Below are positions 41,361 through 49,131 of a DNA stretch of 64,000 nt, piece by piece. Source of the DNA: VRUE01 sp963817905 (GTDB lineage Bacteria > Actinomycetota > Thermoleophilia > Solirubrobacterales > 70-9); the NCBI GenBank assembly GCA_963817905.1, contig CAWFPS010000003.1:1178001-1242000 (forward strand), in the 5' to 3' direction. Numbering within the stretch: the first letter of the stretch is position 1; each line of letters opens with the position of its first letter. Below the pieces are notes generated by a model. That model was not told the DNA's origin. It worked only from the letters and a program-made list of their open reading frames with translations, and ran no database searches. Position numbers and translations under genes: made by a program.

Positions 41361-43591
41361 TTCCCGCTCCCCTTCCGACGGGGGCGCCGCGACCGGGACG
41401 CACCCCTTCCGCCGGGGCGCTCCTCACCCGCCGGCTTCCGCTCAGGCTTCCCACCTGGCTCGCGCTCGGCACGCAGGTCGGCCTCCAGGCTGCCCGCATC
41501 ATTGGCCTTGTCCTGCGGGCGCGCCGGATCGGGGACGGGCGCTCGCTCGCCGGGCTCGCGGGTCTGCGGCCTGCGCCGTTTCGCGGGAGGTTTCGCCTGC
41601 GGGGATTCGCTGGAGCCCGCCCGCTCGGCCTGGCGTTTGCCCGGCTTCGGAGGCCCGGGCGCGGGACGCCCGGCGCTTGCCTCGCGCGCGGTGGATGCCA
41701 GCGCAGCCTCGGCGGCCCGGGAGCGGCGAGCACCCTCCTTGGCGACGGGCTTACGAGAGCCTGCCGTCGCGGGCACGGGCGCACCGCCGGCCCCGGCCGG
41801 GGCGCTGCCGGCCCGGCGCTCGCCTGCGGGCACTTTGCCGCCCGGACGGTCGCGTCCGGCATCGCGGGTGCCGCCGTCACCCGGATCGCTCCGGCGCGGC
41901 GCCGACCCCGCCAGGCCGACCCCCCCACGACCGCCGCCCCGGCGCGAGCCCGAGCCGCCACCGCCAAGGCGGGTCGGGGCGCCGGAGGTTCCCGAGCCCC
42001 CCGAGCGGCCGAGGCTGCGCAGCGGGCGCCCGAAGCTGCGCGCGCCGTAGTAGAGGGCGAGCAGGCGCATGGAGCCCTCGCGCCCCGGGGCGCCCGGCCC
42101 GGTGGCGATCCCGACCAGGCCCTCGACCAGCGCCTTTCGCTGCAGGAAGACGGCCCAGAAGAAGAGCGCCTGCAGGCCGAAGGACATCAGCCAGCCGAGA
42201 GAATCGGTGGCGGCCGCCAGGGCGCCGTTGACGGCGAGCAGGACGGCGAGCACCAGCGAGTAGGCGGCCTTGCGCAGCAGGAAGCCGCAGAGCTTCTCCA
42301 GCCAGCCCTTGAAGAAGGCATGGCCGCGGCCGGGGATCGCCGCGGCGACCAGCGCCACCGGGGAGAAGGCCAGCATCAGGAGCAGCAGGACCTGGGCGAG
42401 GATCACCCCGACCGAGAGCGCCCCGAGCAGGCAGAAGGCGCCGAGCTCGCCGGCGAAGACGACGATCGCGACCAGCAGGCGCTGGTACTGCCCGCCCTCC
42501 TCCATCGCGTCGGTGGCGGGCTTGTCGGCGACCCCGAGCCGGTAGCCGTGGCGTTCGGGGTCGGCGTCGGGCAGCTTCGAGGAGTCGCCGTGGTCGAGGG
42601 CGTCGTACTCGGCGTTTCGTTCGTCTGTGCCGAGGCCGAAGCGCAGGAAGTGCGGCCCGTACTTGTTGGCGTCGTTGACGCAGGCCTTGCGCCCGGCGGC
42701 GACCCCGGTCCCGGCCGCGAGGCGGCGGGCCAGCGAGGCGTCTTGGGAGGGGTCCGGGGAGAGCGGGCGCACCGCGACCGATTCGGGGTCCGAGTCTTCG
42801 GAGCCGGTTCCGGCCACCACGCAGTGCTCGAGGCCGCCGAACTCCAGCACCGCCCAGGGCCGGGCGACGAGCAGGTCGAAGAGCTGCTGCGCTCCCCCTT
42901 CGCGCGCGCTGGCGCCACTGGAGGGGCTGCCGTGGGAGGCGACCGAGAGGAAGGCGACCGACATCCGGTTCGTCCACTGCGAGGCGGCGCCGATCGTCTT
43001 GCCGGGCTGGGCGACGAAGAAGAGGGCCAAAACGACGTAGAGGAGCGAGAGGCCGAGCGCGCCGGCGGTCTCGGCGTAGCGGCGCTGCACCAGCGCCTTC
43101 CACATCGCCCAGGTCCCGGCCACGGCGACGGCGAGGACGAGCCAGGGTGCGCCGAAGACGTCGGAGTAGAGCGAGTGGATCGCCTGGGCGACCGGCCCGA
43201 GCGCTCCCGCCCCGCCCGTCGCCCGCGAGCCGTTCACCAGGTCGAGGCCGAAGGCGAAGTCAAAGAGGGCGATCAGGGCGCTGGCGAGGAAGCCGGTCAG
43301 CGACCAGATCACGCTGGCGAGGAAGTAGGCGATCATCGGCGGCACGCCGGAGACGTCGACGCCGCCGGTCAGCGAGGCCGAGACGGCGTCGAAGTGCTGG
43401 TCGAGCATGTAGTGGGAGAGGGGGAAGCGGCCGAGCAGGCCTCCGGAGCCCAGCGGCGAGGCCGGGCCGACGTTGCCCCAGACGTCGCTCGCCGCACCCG
43501 CCGGGGGGTGGGCGAGCGCGACGAGCGCGAAGCCCATGCCGAGCACGAGGGCGACACGGCGCCGCCACCGCTGCCGCCGCGCCGGCCTCAT
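41357..43591 (-). CDS. VirB6/TrbL-like channel membrane protein
   Basis: 744 aa: signal-like start (VALVLGMGFALVALAHPPAG), seven or so membrane segments between 85 and 480, a Cys-containing extracytoplasmic loop (EHCVVAGTG..CVNDANKYG), and a long disordered Arg/Gly/Pro C-terminus in the cytoplasm. In position and layout it matches the polytopic channel subunit of actinobacterial conjugation systems. Overlaps the VirB4 C-terminal part by four bases. Confidence 0.75.
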   Translation of the reverse strand: MRPARRQRWRRRVALVLGMGFALVALAHPPAGAASDVWGNVGPASPLGSGGLLGRFPLSHYMLDQHFDAVSASLTGGVDVSGVPPMIAYFLASVIWSLTGFLASALIALFDFAFGLDLVNGSRATGGAGALGPVAQAIHSLYSDVFGAPWLVLAVAVAGTWAMWKALVQRRYAETAGALGLSLLYVVLALFFVAQPGKTIGAASQWTNRMSVAFLSVASHGSPSSGASAREGGAQQLFDLLVARPWAVLEFGGLEHCVVAGTGSEDSDPESVAVRPLSPDPSQDASLARRLAAGTGVAAGRKACVNDANKYGPHFLRFGLGTDERNAEYDALDHGDSSKLPDADPERHGYRLGVADKPATDAMEEGGQYQRLLVAIVVFAGELGAFCLLGALSVGVILAQVLLLLMLAFSPVALVAAAIPGRGHAFFKGWLEKLCGFLLRKAAYSLVLAVLLAVNGALAAATDSLGWLMSFGLQALFFWAVFLQRKALVEGLVGIATGPGAPGREGSMRLLALYYGARSFGRPLRSLGRSGGSGTSGAPTRLGGGGSGSRRGGGRGGVGLAGSAPRRSDPGDGGTRDAGRDRPGGKVPAGERRAGSAPAGAGGAPVPATAGSRKPVAKEGARRSRAAEAALASTAREASAGRPAPGPPKPGKRQAERAGSSESPQAKPPAKRRRPQTREPGERAPVPDPARPQDKANDAGSLEADLRAEREPGGKPERKPAGEERPGGRGASRSRRPRRKGSGK

Positions 43592-44145
43592 GCGCCCTCC
43601 GCCTTCGGGCTGTTGTCGAGCGCCGCCAAGAGCTCGGGAAAGACGAGGTCGACCTGCAGCTCTCCGACCCGCCCGTCGAGGTCGCGCATCAGGCAGCGGC
43701 CCTGGCGGTATTCGGTCAGCCGCGAGCGCAGGGCGGCGTCTTCAGGATCCAGGCCGACCAGCGCCAGTGCCCGTTCGGCCTCGGGGATCGAGTCCTGGCC
43801 GAAGAGGAAGTAGGTCCCCACCAGCTCGGAGAGATCGCCGAGGTCGCCGAGCCGCTGGGTCGCCAGCAGGATCGTCGCGTTCATCGCCCGGCCCAGCCGC
43901 ACCAGGCGGTTCAGCAGGGTCCGGCCTTGGGTGGAGGCCAGCAGAAACCACGCCTCGTCCAGCAGCACGATCTTGTGTCGTTGTCGGTTGCTGCTGACGA
44001 GGCGCAGGGCTTGTGCCGCGACCAAGGAGAGGGTCGCGACGGAAACTCGCTCGGCGCGCGTGTAGGTGTCCCGCGAGGCGCCGGGGTCGGGCAGGGAGAG
44101 GCCCGGGGTGCGGATCGTGATCGCCGTGATCTGATCGCCCGCCAT
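43588..44145 (-). CDS. VirB4-like ATPase, C-terminal part (after an in-frame TAG)
   Basis: 185 aa beginning at an ATG immediately after the TAG of the previous ORF and in the same frame. It holds Walker B KIVLLDEAWFLL near 60 and LARLGRAMNATILLATQRLG, the second half of VirB4. Without the first half it lacks Walker A. It may be made by re-initiation at TAGATG as a separate subunit, or by stop readthrough, or the gene may be broken. Confidence 0.8.
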   Translation of the reverse strand: MAGDQITAITIRTPGLSLPDPGASRDTYTRAERVSVATLSLVAAQALRLVSSNRQRHKIVLLDEAWFLLASTQGRTLLNRLVRLGRAMNATILLATQRLGDLGDLSELVGTYFLFGQDSIPEAERALALVGLDPEDAALRSRLTEYRQGRCLMRDLDGRVGELQVDLVFPELLAALDNSPKAEGA

Positions 44146-46008
44146 CTACGCCGCCTCCTCCAGCGCAGCGAAGCCGAGGCGGGCGAGGCCGAAGTCGGCC
44201 AGCACCTCCAGGGCGTCGCCGGCCTCGCGCGCCGCATCGACCTCGGAGGAGCGCAGGCGCTCGACCACGCACATCAGGCTTTCCTCTCCCGCCCGCACCG
44301 CGTCGCGCACCGCTCTGTCGATCGCGTTCTCCCAGGCGGGCGGGGGGTCGCGCAGCAGCTCCAGCAGGTAGGAGGAAGCCAGCTCCTCGCGCAGCTCGGG
44401 CAGGCCGACCGCGAGCGGGTCGAGCTTGCCGCGGTGGGCGGGGTCGCCTGAGAGCTCGACCACCTCGACCCGGCCCTCCAGCTCGGGGATGCCCTCCAGG
44501 TTGTGGTCGGGCTTGGGGTCGAAGTCGACGACCAGCGAGCCGCGGCGCTCGGCGCCGTAGGCGATCGCCTGCGCGGCCAGCGTCTTGCCCGAGCCGAGCG
44601 TGCCGGCCAGCAGCACGGCGGAGGGCCGCGCGGTGCGCGGCGCCTCGGTCGGGTCATAGCGAACCGGGCGGCGGGCGCCCGAGGGGGTGTGGCCGAGATA
44701 GGGGCCGGTTCGGGAGCCGAGCTCGGCGGTCGCGGTGGGGACCGTGGCGCCGAGCTGCTCGACCGTCATCTGCTGGAGGTAGTCGGAGAGCGAGCCGGCG
44801 TCGGTGCGCGGCAAGTGGTCGAAGAAGAGGCGGTGCTGCAATCCGCGTGGGCGGTGCAGGCGGACCTCGCCGAAGCGCTCGCGCAGGGCCTCGACCCGGC
44901 GCTCCAGCTCGGTGCGGTCGAGGGCGCCGACGGCGACGCCGAGGTAGGCGCGGAGCATCGGCGGGTGCGCGGAGCCCGAGAGCACCGCCTCGTACTCGCG
45001 GGCCAGCTCGCGGTCCTCCTCGGCGCGCCATTCCGCACCGCCCTGGGCGCCCTCGGCCTGCTCGCGCCAAGCGTGCTCGGCGTCGATGATGCGCTTCCGT
45101 ACCTGCCCCAGCGCCTCGCGGTTGCCGATCCAGCGGGCGTGAAGGACGGCGTCGGCGGGAAAGCCGGCGTCTTCGAAGGGGGCGAAGAGAAGCTCGGCGG
45201 GACCGGGGAAGGTGGCCTCCTCAGACAGCGAGCCGGCGCAGAGTAGGGCCTGGTAGGAGGTGGCCTCTTCGGCCTCGACCACCAGGGAGGGCGGCTCGCC
45301 GGGGTCCTCGCTCATCGGCGCGTTGGCGCAGCGCCAGAGGTCGTGGCCGAGCGGCCGGTATGAGGTCTCGTCCTCGCCGTCGGGGACCGCGAGCGCGTCG
45401 GGCTCCCAGTTCTCCTCCAGCACCGGCTCGGCCACCCCGCGGCAGGCGGCACGGCGAAGCAGCCACTGAAGCTCTTCGGTGCTTGCCCGCCGCAGGCCGA
45501 GCAGGCCCGAAAGGCGCTCGAAGCAGCGCCGCTCGGCGGCGGCCAGCTCCTCAAGCTCTTTCCGCGAGACCGGTCGCGGCGCCCCCACCCCGGCCAGCTC
45601 CTCGACCCGGCGCCGGGCGCGGTCGAGCGAGCGCAGGTGGCCCTTCGGCCGCTCGCCCAGGCAGACGGCGACATAGACCTCGGGCAGGCTCGAATCGAGC
45701 CCGGCGATATGGGCCTGGTGGCCTTCGAGGTAGCGCTGCCAAGCCTTGGGGTCGGCGTGGCGGGGGTCGGCGCTCCCTGCCAGCCCCTCGGCGTAGCGCT
45801 CGGCGGGATAGGCGCGGTTGACCCGCCAGATCGAGAAGTCGGCGCCTACCAGGTGGGCGAAGCGCTCAAGCCGGTGAAGCAGCGACCACTTGTCGCCCAC
45901 CGAGGCGAACGGGTAGGAGACCGTCGTTGCCCGGTAGAGGGCGGCGGCCTGGGCCCCGGGGCCGATCAGGACGTTGCGGCGCGCGTAGCGCAGGGGGAAC
46001 TCCCTCAC
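44146..46008 (-). CDS. VirB4-like conjugation ATPase, N-terminal part
   Basis: 620 aa: N-terminal VirB4 domain (VGDKWSLLHRLERFAHLVGA) and Walker A LLAGTLGSGKTLAAQAI near 466, ending GFAALEEAA before TAG at 44146-44148. The Walker B half continues in the same frame right after the stop. A normal VirB4 of about 800 residues would result if the TAG were read through. ATG at 46008 overlaps the TcpE-like stop. Confidence 0.82.
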   Translation of the reverse strand: MREFPLRYARRNVLIGPGAQAAALYRATTVSYPFASVGDKWSLLHRLERFAHLVGADFSIWRVNRAYPAERYAEGLAGSADPRHADPKAWQRYLEGHQAHIAGLDSSLPEVYVAVCLGERPKGHLRSLDRARRRVEELAGVGAPRPVSRKELEELAAAERRCFERLSGLLGLRRASTEELQWLLRRAACRGVAEPVLEENWEPDALAVPDGEDETSYRPLGHDLWRCANAPMSEDPGEPPSLVVEAEEATSYQALLCAGSLSEEATFPGPAELLFAPFEDAGFPADAVLHARWIGNREALGQVRKRIIDAEHAWREQAEGAQGGAEWRAEEDRELAREYEAVLSGSAHPPMLRAYLGVAVGALDRTELERRVEALRERFGEVRLHRPRGLQHRLFFDHLPRTDAGSLSDYLQQMTVEQLGATVPTATAELGSRTGPYLGHTPSGARRPVRYDPTEAPRTARPSAVLLAGTLGSGKTLAAQAIAYGAERRGSLVVDFDPKPDHNLEGIPELEGRVEVVELSGDPAHRGKLDPLAVGLPELREELASSYLLELLRDPPPAWENAIDRAVRDAVRAGEESLMCVVERLRSSEVDAAREAGDALEVLADFGLARLGFAALEEAA

Positions 46009-46526
46009 GGTCGTGCCTCCCGCGCGACCCAGAGTTGACCGCGAACGGGGTGGGGAACGCCCGCCGCAGGTAGCGCCCGCCCCAGCGAGCGGCGGCGCGG
46101 CGCAAGGCGCAGCGCCAGCCAGGCGGCGGCAAAGCGGTCGGCGCGCCGGCCGTCGGGAGTGGCCTGGGTGGCGAGGGTCGCGACCGCGACCGGGACGACG
46201 ATCAGGCGAAGCGGCCAGTCGAGCAGCCCGAGGGCAAAGCCAGCCAGCCAGCTCGCCGCGAAAGCGACGATGCCCGCGAGGGCCGCCTCCTCCCTGCCGC
46301 CGAGTGCGAGGCCGGCGGCGGAAGCCGCGAGGGCGACCAAGATCGGGACCGTCGCCGAGCCCGAGGAGAGGGCGAGCACGATGACGAGAGCGGCGCCGGC
46401 GTAGGCGAGCCAGCGCAGCGGCACCCCACCGGGCACCGGCAGCGCGTGGCCCTCGACCTGGTAGATCCGCCGCTCGGGGCGGAAGATCCGCTGGTAGGAG
46501 CGGATCGGCTCATAGCCCGTACTCAC
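46005..46526 (-). CDS. TcpE-like conjugation membrane protein
   Basis: 173 aa from a GTG overlapping the previous stop (GTGA). YQRIFRPERRIYQVEGHALPVPGG is followed by four hydrophobic segments (residues 38-60 and 62-110). Small proteins with a KxxYxxxxxxLPxP start, right before VirB4, are TcpE/PrgI-like subunits of the channel. Assignment rests on position and topology. Confidence 0.6.
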   Translation of the reverse strand: MSTGYEPIRSYQRIFRPERRIYQVEGHALPVPGGVPLRWLAYAGAALVIVLALSSGSATVPILVALAASAAGLALGGREEAALAGIVAFAASWLAGFALGLLDWPLRLIVVPVAVATLATQATPDGRRADRFAAAWLALRLAPRRRSLGRALPAAGVPHPVRGQLWVAREARP

Positions 46527-46831
46527 GGCAGCACCTGCTGTCCGATGGCGCGGGCGGCGTTTGCGACCTGGTCGGGGCTGAAGACCAGCCAGCCGACCAG
46601 GACCGCGGCGACGAAGAAGACCGCCAACTCGCTGAGGCGGCGGTTGACCAGGAAGACGAGGCCGACGACGGCGACGATCCCGCCGTAGACCTCGCCCGCG
46701 TATTTGCGCAGCAGCGCGCCGAGGTTGTGGCCGACGTCGTTGCCGGCGGCGAGCGCCGTCGGCGCGAGCAGCAGAGCCATCGCCAGGCTCACGGCCAGCG
46801 CCAGCGAGAACAAGGCGGCGCGGCGGCTCAT
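46523..46831 (-). CDS. TcpD/VirB2-like small membrane protein
   Basis: 102 aa: a cleavable signal peptide (RAALFSLALAVSLAMALLLA, APTALAAG), then two membrane segments (about 48-66 and 70-86). Order signal peptide, GNDVGHNLGALLRKYAG, TM, TM fits a pilin-like or TcpD subunit. ATG overlaps the TcpC-like stop. Confidence 0.55.
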   Translation of the reverse strand: MSRRAALFSLALAVSLAMALLLAPTALAAGNDVGHNLGALLRKYAGEVYGGIVAVVGLVFLVNRRLSELAVFFVAAVLVGWLVFSPDQVANAARAIGQQVLP

Positions 46832-47679
46832 GACGACGCCCCCTCGACGGCCTGGACGTACCAGCGGTTGCGCTTGACCAGCGCCAGGCGATAGGCGAGC
46901 CGGTAGACGGCGCCGCTGGCGGGATCGCGAAAGCGGCCCGAGACGAGCACCGTGCGCCGCGCACCTTCGCCGTCGCCTAGCTGGGTGACCGAGCCGGCGG
47001 AGCCGACCGGCTCCAGCGCTCCTTCGAGCGGCGCCACCGACGCCCCCGGCGCCAGCAGGTAGGAGAGGTCGCGCGCGGAGCCAGCGGCGAGGTAGGCGGG
47101 CAGGAACTTCGCCGCCAGCGCCCGGATCGCACTCGCGTCAGCACCGGCGAGCGGCCGGGGCCGCTCCGCTGCGACCCCGGCCGTGCTCGGTGCCGCGACC
47201 ACCCAGGGCGCACCGGAGACCGCCACCTCGCCCGCCCTCGAGCGGGAGATCGGGACGGCCAGGTAGACGGTGCGCCCGTCGCGGAGCTCGCAGGCGACGG
47301 TGAGAACAGCCCTACCGCCGCCAAGTTCGTGTGTGGCTGCCAGCTCGGCCTGGGCGACCCCTGCGCTCCCGCCGGTGGCCGGGCGCCCGCCGCCGACCCT
47401 CGCCCCTTCGGCGAGGAAGGATGCGAGCGCCCGCGGGGCGGGATCTGAGAGGTAGGCGCGGGCGAAGCGCACCGCGAGGGAGGCGCTCGCCGGATCTGTG
47501 TTCCTACCCTGCGACGCCACAGCCGGGCCGCTCACCTGAGCCGGCGCCAGCACCGCCCCCAAGCCCCGTACCAGCAGCACGGCGATAACGGCCCAGATCG
47601 CGACGCGTCCGGCCCTGCCCAGCAGCGAGCGGACCCTCGTATCGATTGACCTTCGTTTGTCACTTACCTCTTTACTCAC
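46828..47679 (-). CDS. TcpC-like conjugation protein
   Basis: 283 aa, GTG at 47679 with AAGGAG six bases before it. One membrane segment near the N-terminus (VAIWAVIAVLLVRGLGAVLA) and two periplasmic-type NTF2-like domains (LAVRFARAYLSDPAPRALAS and AIRALAAKFLPAYLAAGSAR, ending VKRNRWYVQAVEG). This is the VirB8-like layout of TcpC. First gene of the transfer operon, downstream of strong inverted repeats. Confidence 0.75.
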   Translation of the reverse strand: MSKEVSDKRRSIDTRVRSLLGRAGRVAIWAVIAVLLVRGLGAVLAPAQVSGPAVASQGRNTDPASASLAVRFARAYLSDPAPRALASFLAEGARVGGGRPATGGSAGVAQAELAATHELGGGRAVLTVACELRDGRTVYLAVPISRSRAGEVAVSGAPWVVAAPSTAGVAAERPRPLAGADASAIRALAAKFLPAYLAAGSARDLSYLLAPGASVAPLEGALEPVGSAGSVTQLGDGEGARRTVLVSGRFRDPASGAVYRLAYRLALVKRNRWYVQAVEGASS

Positions 47680-47702
47680 TGCGTACTCCTTCCCTTGGAA
47701 TT

Positions 47703-47739
47703 GCCGGGGCGTGACTGTCACCTCCCGTCACGCCCCGGC
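47703..47739. promoter_or_regulatory. 13-bp inverted repeat in the transfer-operon leader
   Basis: GCCGGGGCGTGAC (47703-47715) and GTCACGCCCCGGC (47727-47739) are perfectly complementary with an 11-base loop. It lies 24 bases before the TcpC-like start and would fold in the transcript just upstream of the ribosome site; it could be an operator, attenuator or nick-site hairpin. Confidence 0.6.
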
Positions 47740-47788
47740 GGGTTGATTTGCGTTTGCAATTCAGGAGTACCGCGGCGATGTCACCCTG

Positions 47789-47826
47789 TCTACAAACGTT
47801 CAAACGATCGTTTGAACGTTTGTAGA
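47789..47826. promoter_or_regulatory. 38-bp perfect palindrome upstream of the transfer operon
   Basis: The half site TCTACAAACGTTCAAACGA is followed directly by its exact reverse complement, with no spacer. Internal AAACGTT/AACGTTT and AAACGATCGTTT elements give several overlapping symmetries. It is 110 bases upstream of the first transfer gene and downstream of the ArsR-type gene, so the most likely ligand is that regulator. Confidence 0.75.
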
Positions 47827-47952
47827 TCGGCGGTCGCTGTCTGCTATGGGCGTGCGTAGATGTGACTGTGTTCGTCGGGATGAGGGGTCGCGAGCGTGAG
47901 GTGACAGCGCTCGCAACAGCACAGGCCGTCAGGTCAAAAACCCGCCTCGGCG

Positions 47953-48336
47953 CTACTCGGAGGACGCCGGCGAGTCCTGCTCGTCCTGCTTGGAGCGCAT
48001 CCAGCCGGCGATCTGGCCCACCATCCACCAGGCGCTCCAGTCCTCGATCGCATACAGGTTGGCCTTGCCCAGCTTGCGGCGAGTGAGGATTCCGGCCTGT
48101 CGGAGCAAGATGAGGTGGTGGGAGGTGTTCTGGTAGGGGATCCCGACCCGGTCGGCGAGTTCCTGCACGCTCGCCTCGCCGCCCGCCAGCGCCCCAAGCA
48201 GCGCGATCCGGTGCGGCTCGGCCATCGCCTGCAGATACTCGGCGATCGACTCGAAGAGCCCGTCGGGAAGCGGCTCGGGCGCGGGCGTGCGTCGCGGAGG
48301 CGAGGCGCTCCCGTTCGCTCTCTGATCGGTACTCAT
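47953..48336 (-). CDS. ArsR-family transcription regulator
   Basis: 127 aa from the ATG at 48336 with GTGGAG upstream. Winged helix: SIAEYLQAMAEPHRIALLGA, ASVQELADRVGIPYQNTSHH, LILLRQAGILTRRKLGKANLY. The conventional ArsR metal-binding cysteines are absent. Located just before the transfer operon and its palindromes, a role as its repressor is likely. Confidence 0.8.
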   Translation of the reverse strand: MSTDQRANGSASPPRRTPAPEPLPDGLFESIAEYLQAMAEPHRIALLGALAGGEASVQELADRVGIPYQNTSHHLILLRQAGILTRRKLGKANLYAIEDWSAWWMVGQIAGWMRSKQDEQDSPASSE

Positions 48337-48361
48337 GCTCCACTCACCCCCGCGCCTGTCC

Positions 48362-48973
48362 CTATAGCCCGAACTCGTCCGATTCGGTGGCGCCGTCACG
48401 CAGGCCGGGCTTGCCCGCCGATTCGCTCGGAGGAGGTGGTGCGGGCGCACTCGGTTCGGGTGCCGGTTCGGGCGCAGCGCCGGATGCAGGCGGTTGGCTC
48501 GGGATGTCCTGCGGCGGCGAGGCAGGGGGCCGCGGCTCGTGTCGTGGCTGAGCGTGGTGCCTCACGTGCGAAGCCGCAGGTGCGGTGCGCCTGCGGTGTG
48601 GCCGTGCGGCCTGACCCGGTTCCCTCACCCACCGAGTCCGGCTCGACCTTTCTCCACTCGCCTTGCGCGCCTTCAGGCCACCGGGTGCGTGCCGGGATTG
48701 AGGCGTGGAGCCTCCCCCCACCAGCGCCGGGACGACGATCCAGGCCAGTGCCGCACCGAGAGCGATCAGGGCCGCCACAACGACGATCCGAGCGCGTTGC
48801 GAGAGGACGCGCTTTCGTCCCTTCTCTTCGGTGCCCTTGGGCTGGTTCGGTGACGTCGCGGACTCGTCGTCGACCGCCTCGCCGCCGGTGCGAACTTCCA
48901 TCTCCAGCCAGTGCTCTGTGGGCGAGACCTGCGTAGTGTCGTCTTTGGGTGTAGTGGGTTTCTCCGTTGACAT
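48362..48973 (-). CDS. Single-span membrane protein with EFGL C-terminus
   Basis: 203 aa from ATG 48973 (GGAGG seven bases upstream). I discard the GTG at 49027 because the promoter at 49032-49060 places the transcript start just downstream of it. A membrane segment spans about 58-80 (IVVVAALIALGAALAWIVV), followed by a Pro/Ala/Arg-rich disordered tail ending ESDEFGL. The sigma-factor fusion encoded next to it ends in SGSEFGL, and both transcription units have the same promoter type. Function unknown. Confidence 0.6.
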   Translation of the reverse strand: MSTEKPTTPKDDTTQVSPTEHWLEMEVRTGGEAVDDESATSPNQPKGTEEKGRKRVLSQRARIVVVAALIALGAALAWIVVPALVGGGSTPQSRHAPGGLKARKASGERSSRTRWVREPGQAARPHRRRTAPAASHVRHHAQPRHEPRPPASPPQDIPSQPPASGAAPEPAPEPSAPAPPPPSESAGKPGLRDGATESDEFGL

Positions 48974-49031
48974 CGCGATCCTCCAGTCGCTGGACCACTC
49001 CTGATCCAGCTCGATGTTCTCTTTCACCCCT

Positions 49032-49060
49032 TACACGTGTGAGAGCGCGGTCGCGCCACC
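49032..49060 (-). promoter_or_regulatory. ECF-type promoter P2
   Basis: On the minus strand GGTGGC (49055-49060), 17 bases, then CGTGTA (49032-49037). Surrounding bases GGGGTGGCGCGA and AGGGGTGA are shared with P1 at 53028-53056 at the same spacing. Drives the EFGL membrane protein. Confidence 0.7.
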
Positions 49061-49131
49061 CCTCCGAGGAGACTTTGGACGAAAGGACGAGTGTGACCGT
49101 CAGGTTTTCCGACGAAGACTCGCGACGCCAC

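Noticed and set aside
39999..42050. 683-aa plus-strand frame across the iteron-like repeats and hydrolase gene
   Set aside because: It is the antisense of two real transfer genes joined through the 12-bp repeats. No ribosome site or domain supports it.
44146..44148. TAG reassigned as a sense codon
   Set aside because: E1 beta and other genes here use TAG as a normal terminal stop in tight overlaps, so a general reassignment is not plausible.
47789..47826. 38-bp palindrome as a transcription terminator
   Set aside because: No T-run follows on either strand, and it lies between a regulator gene and the start of an operon. An operator or transfer site is more likely.
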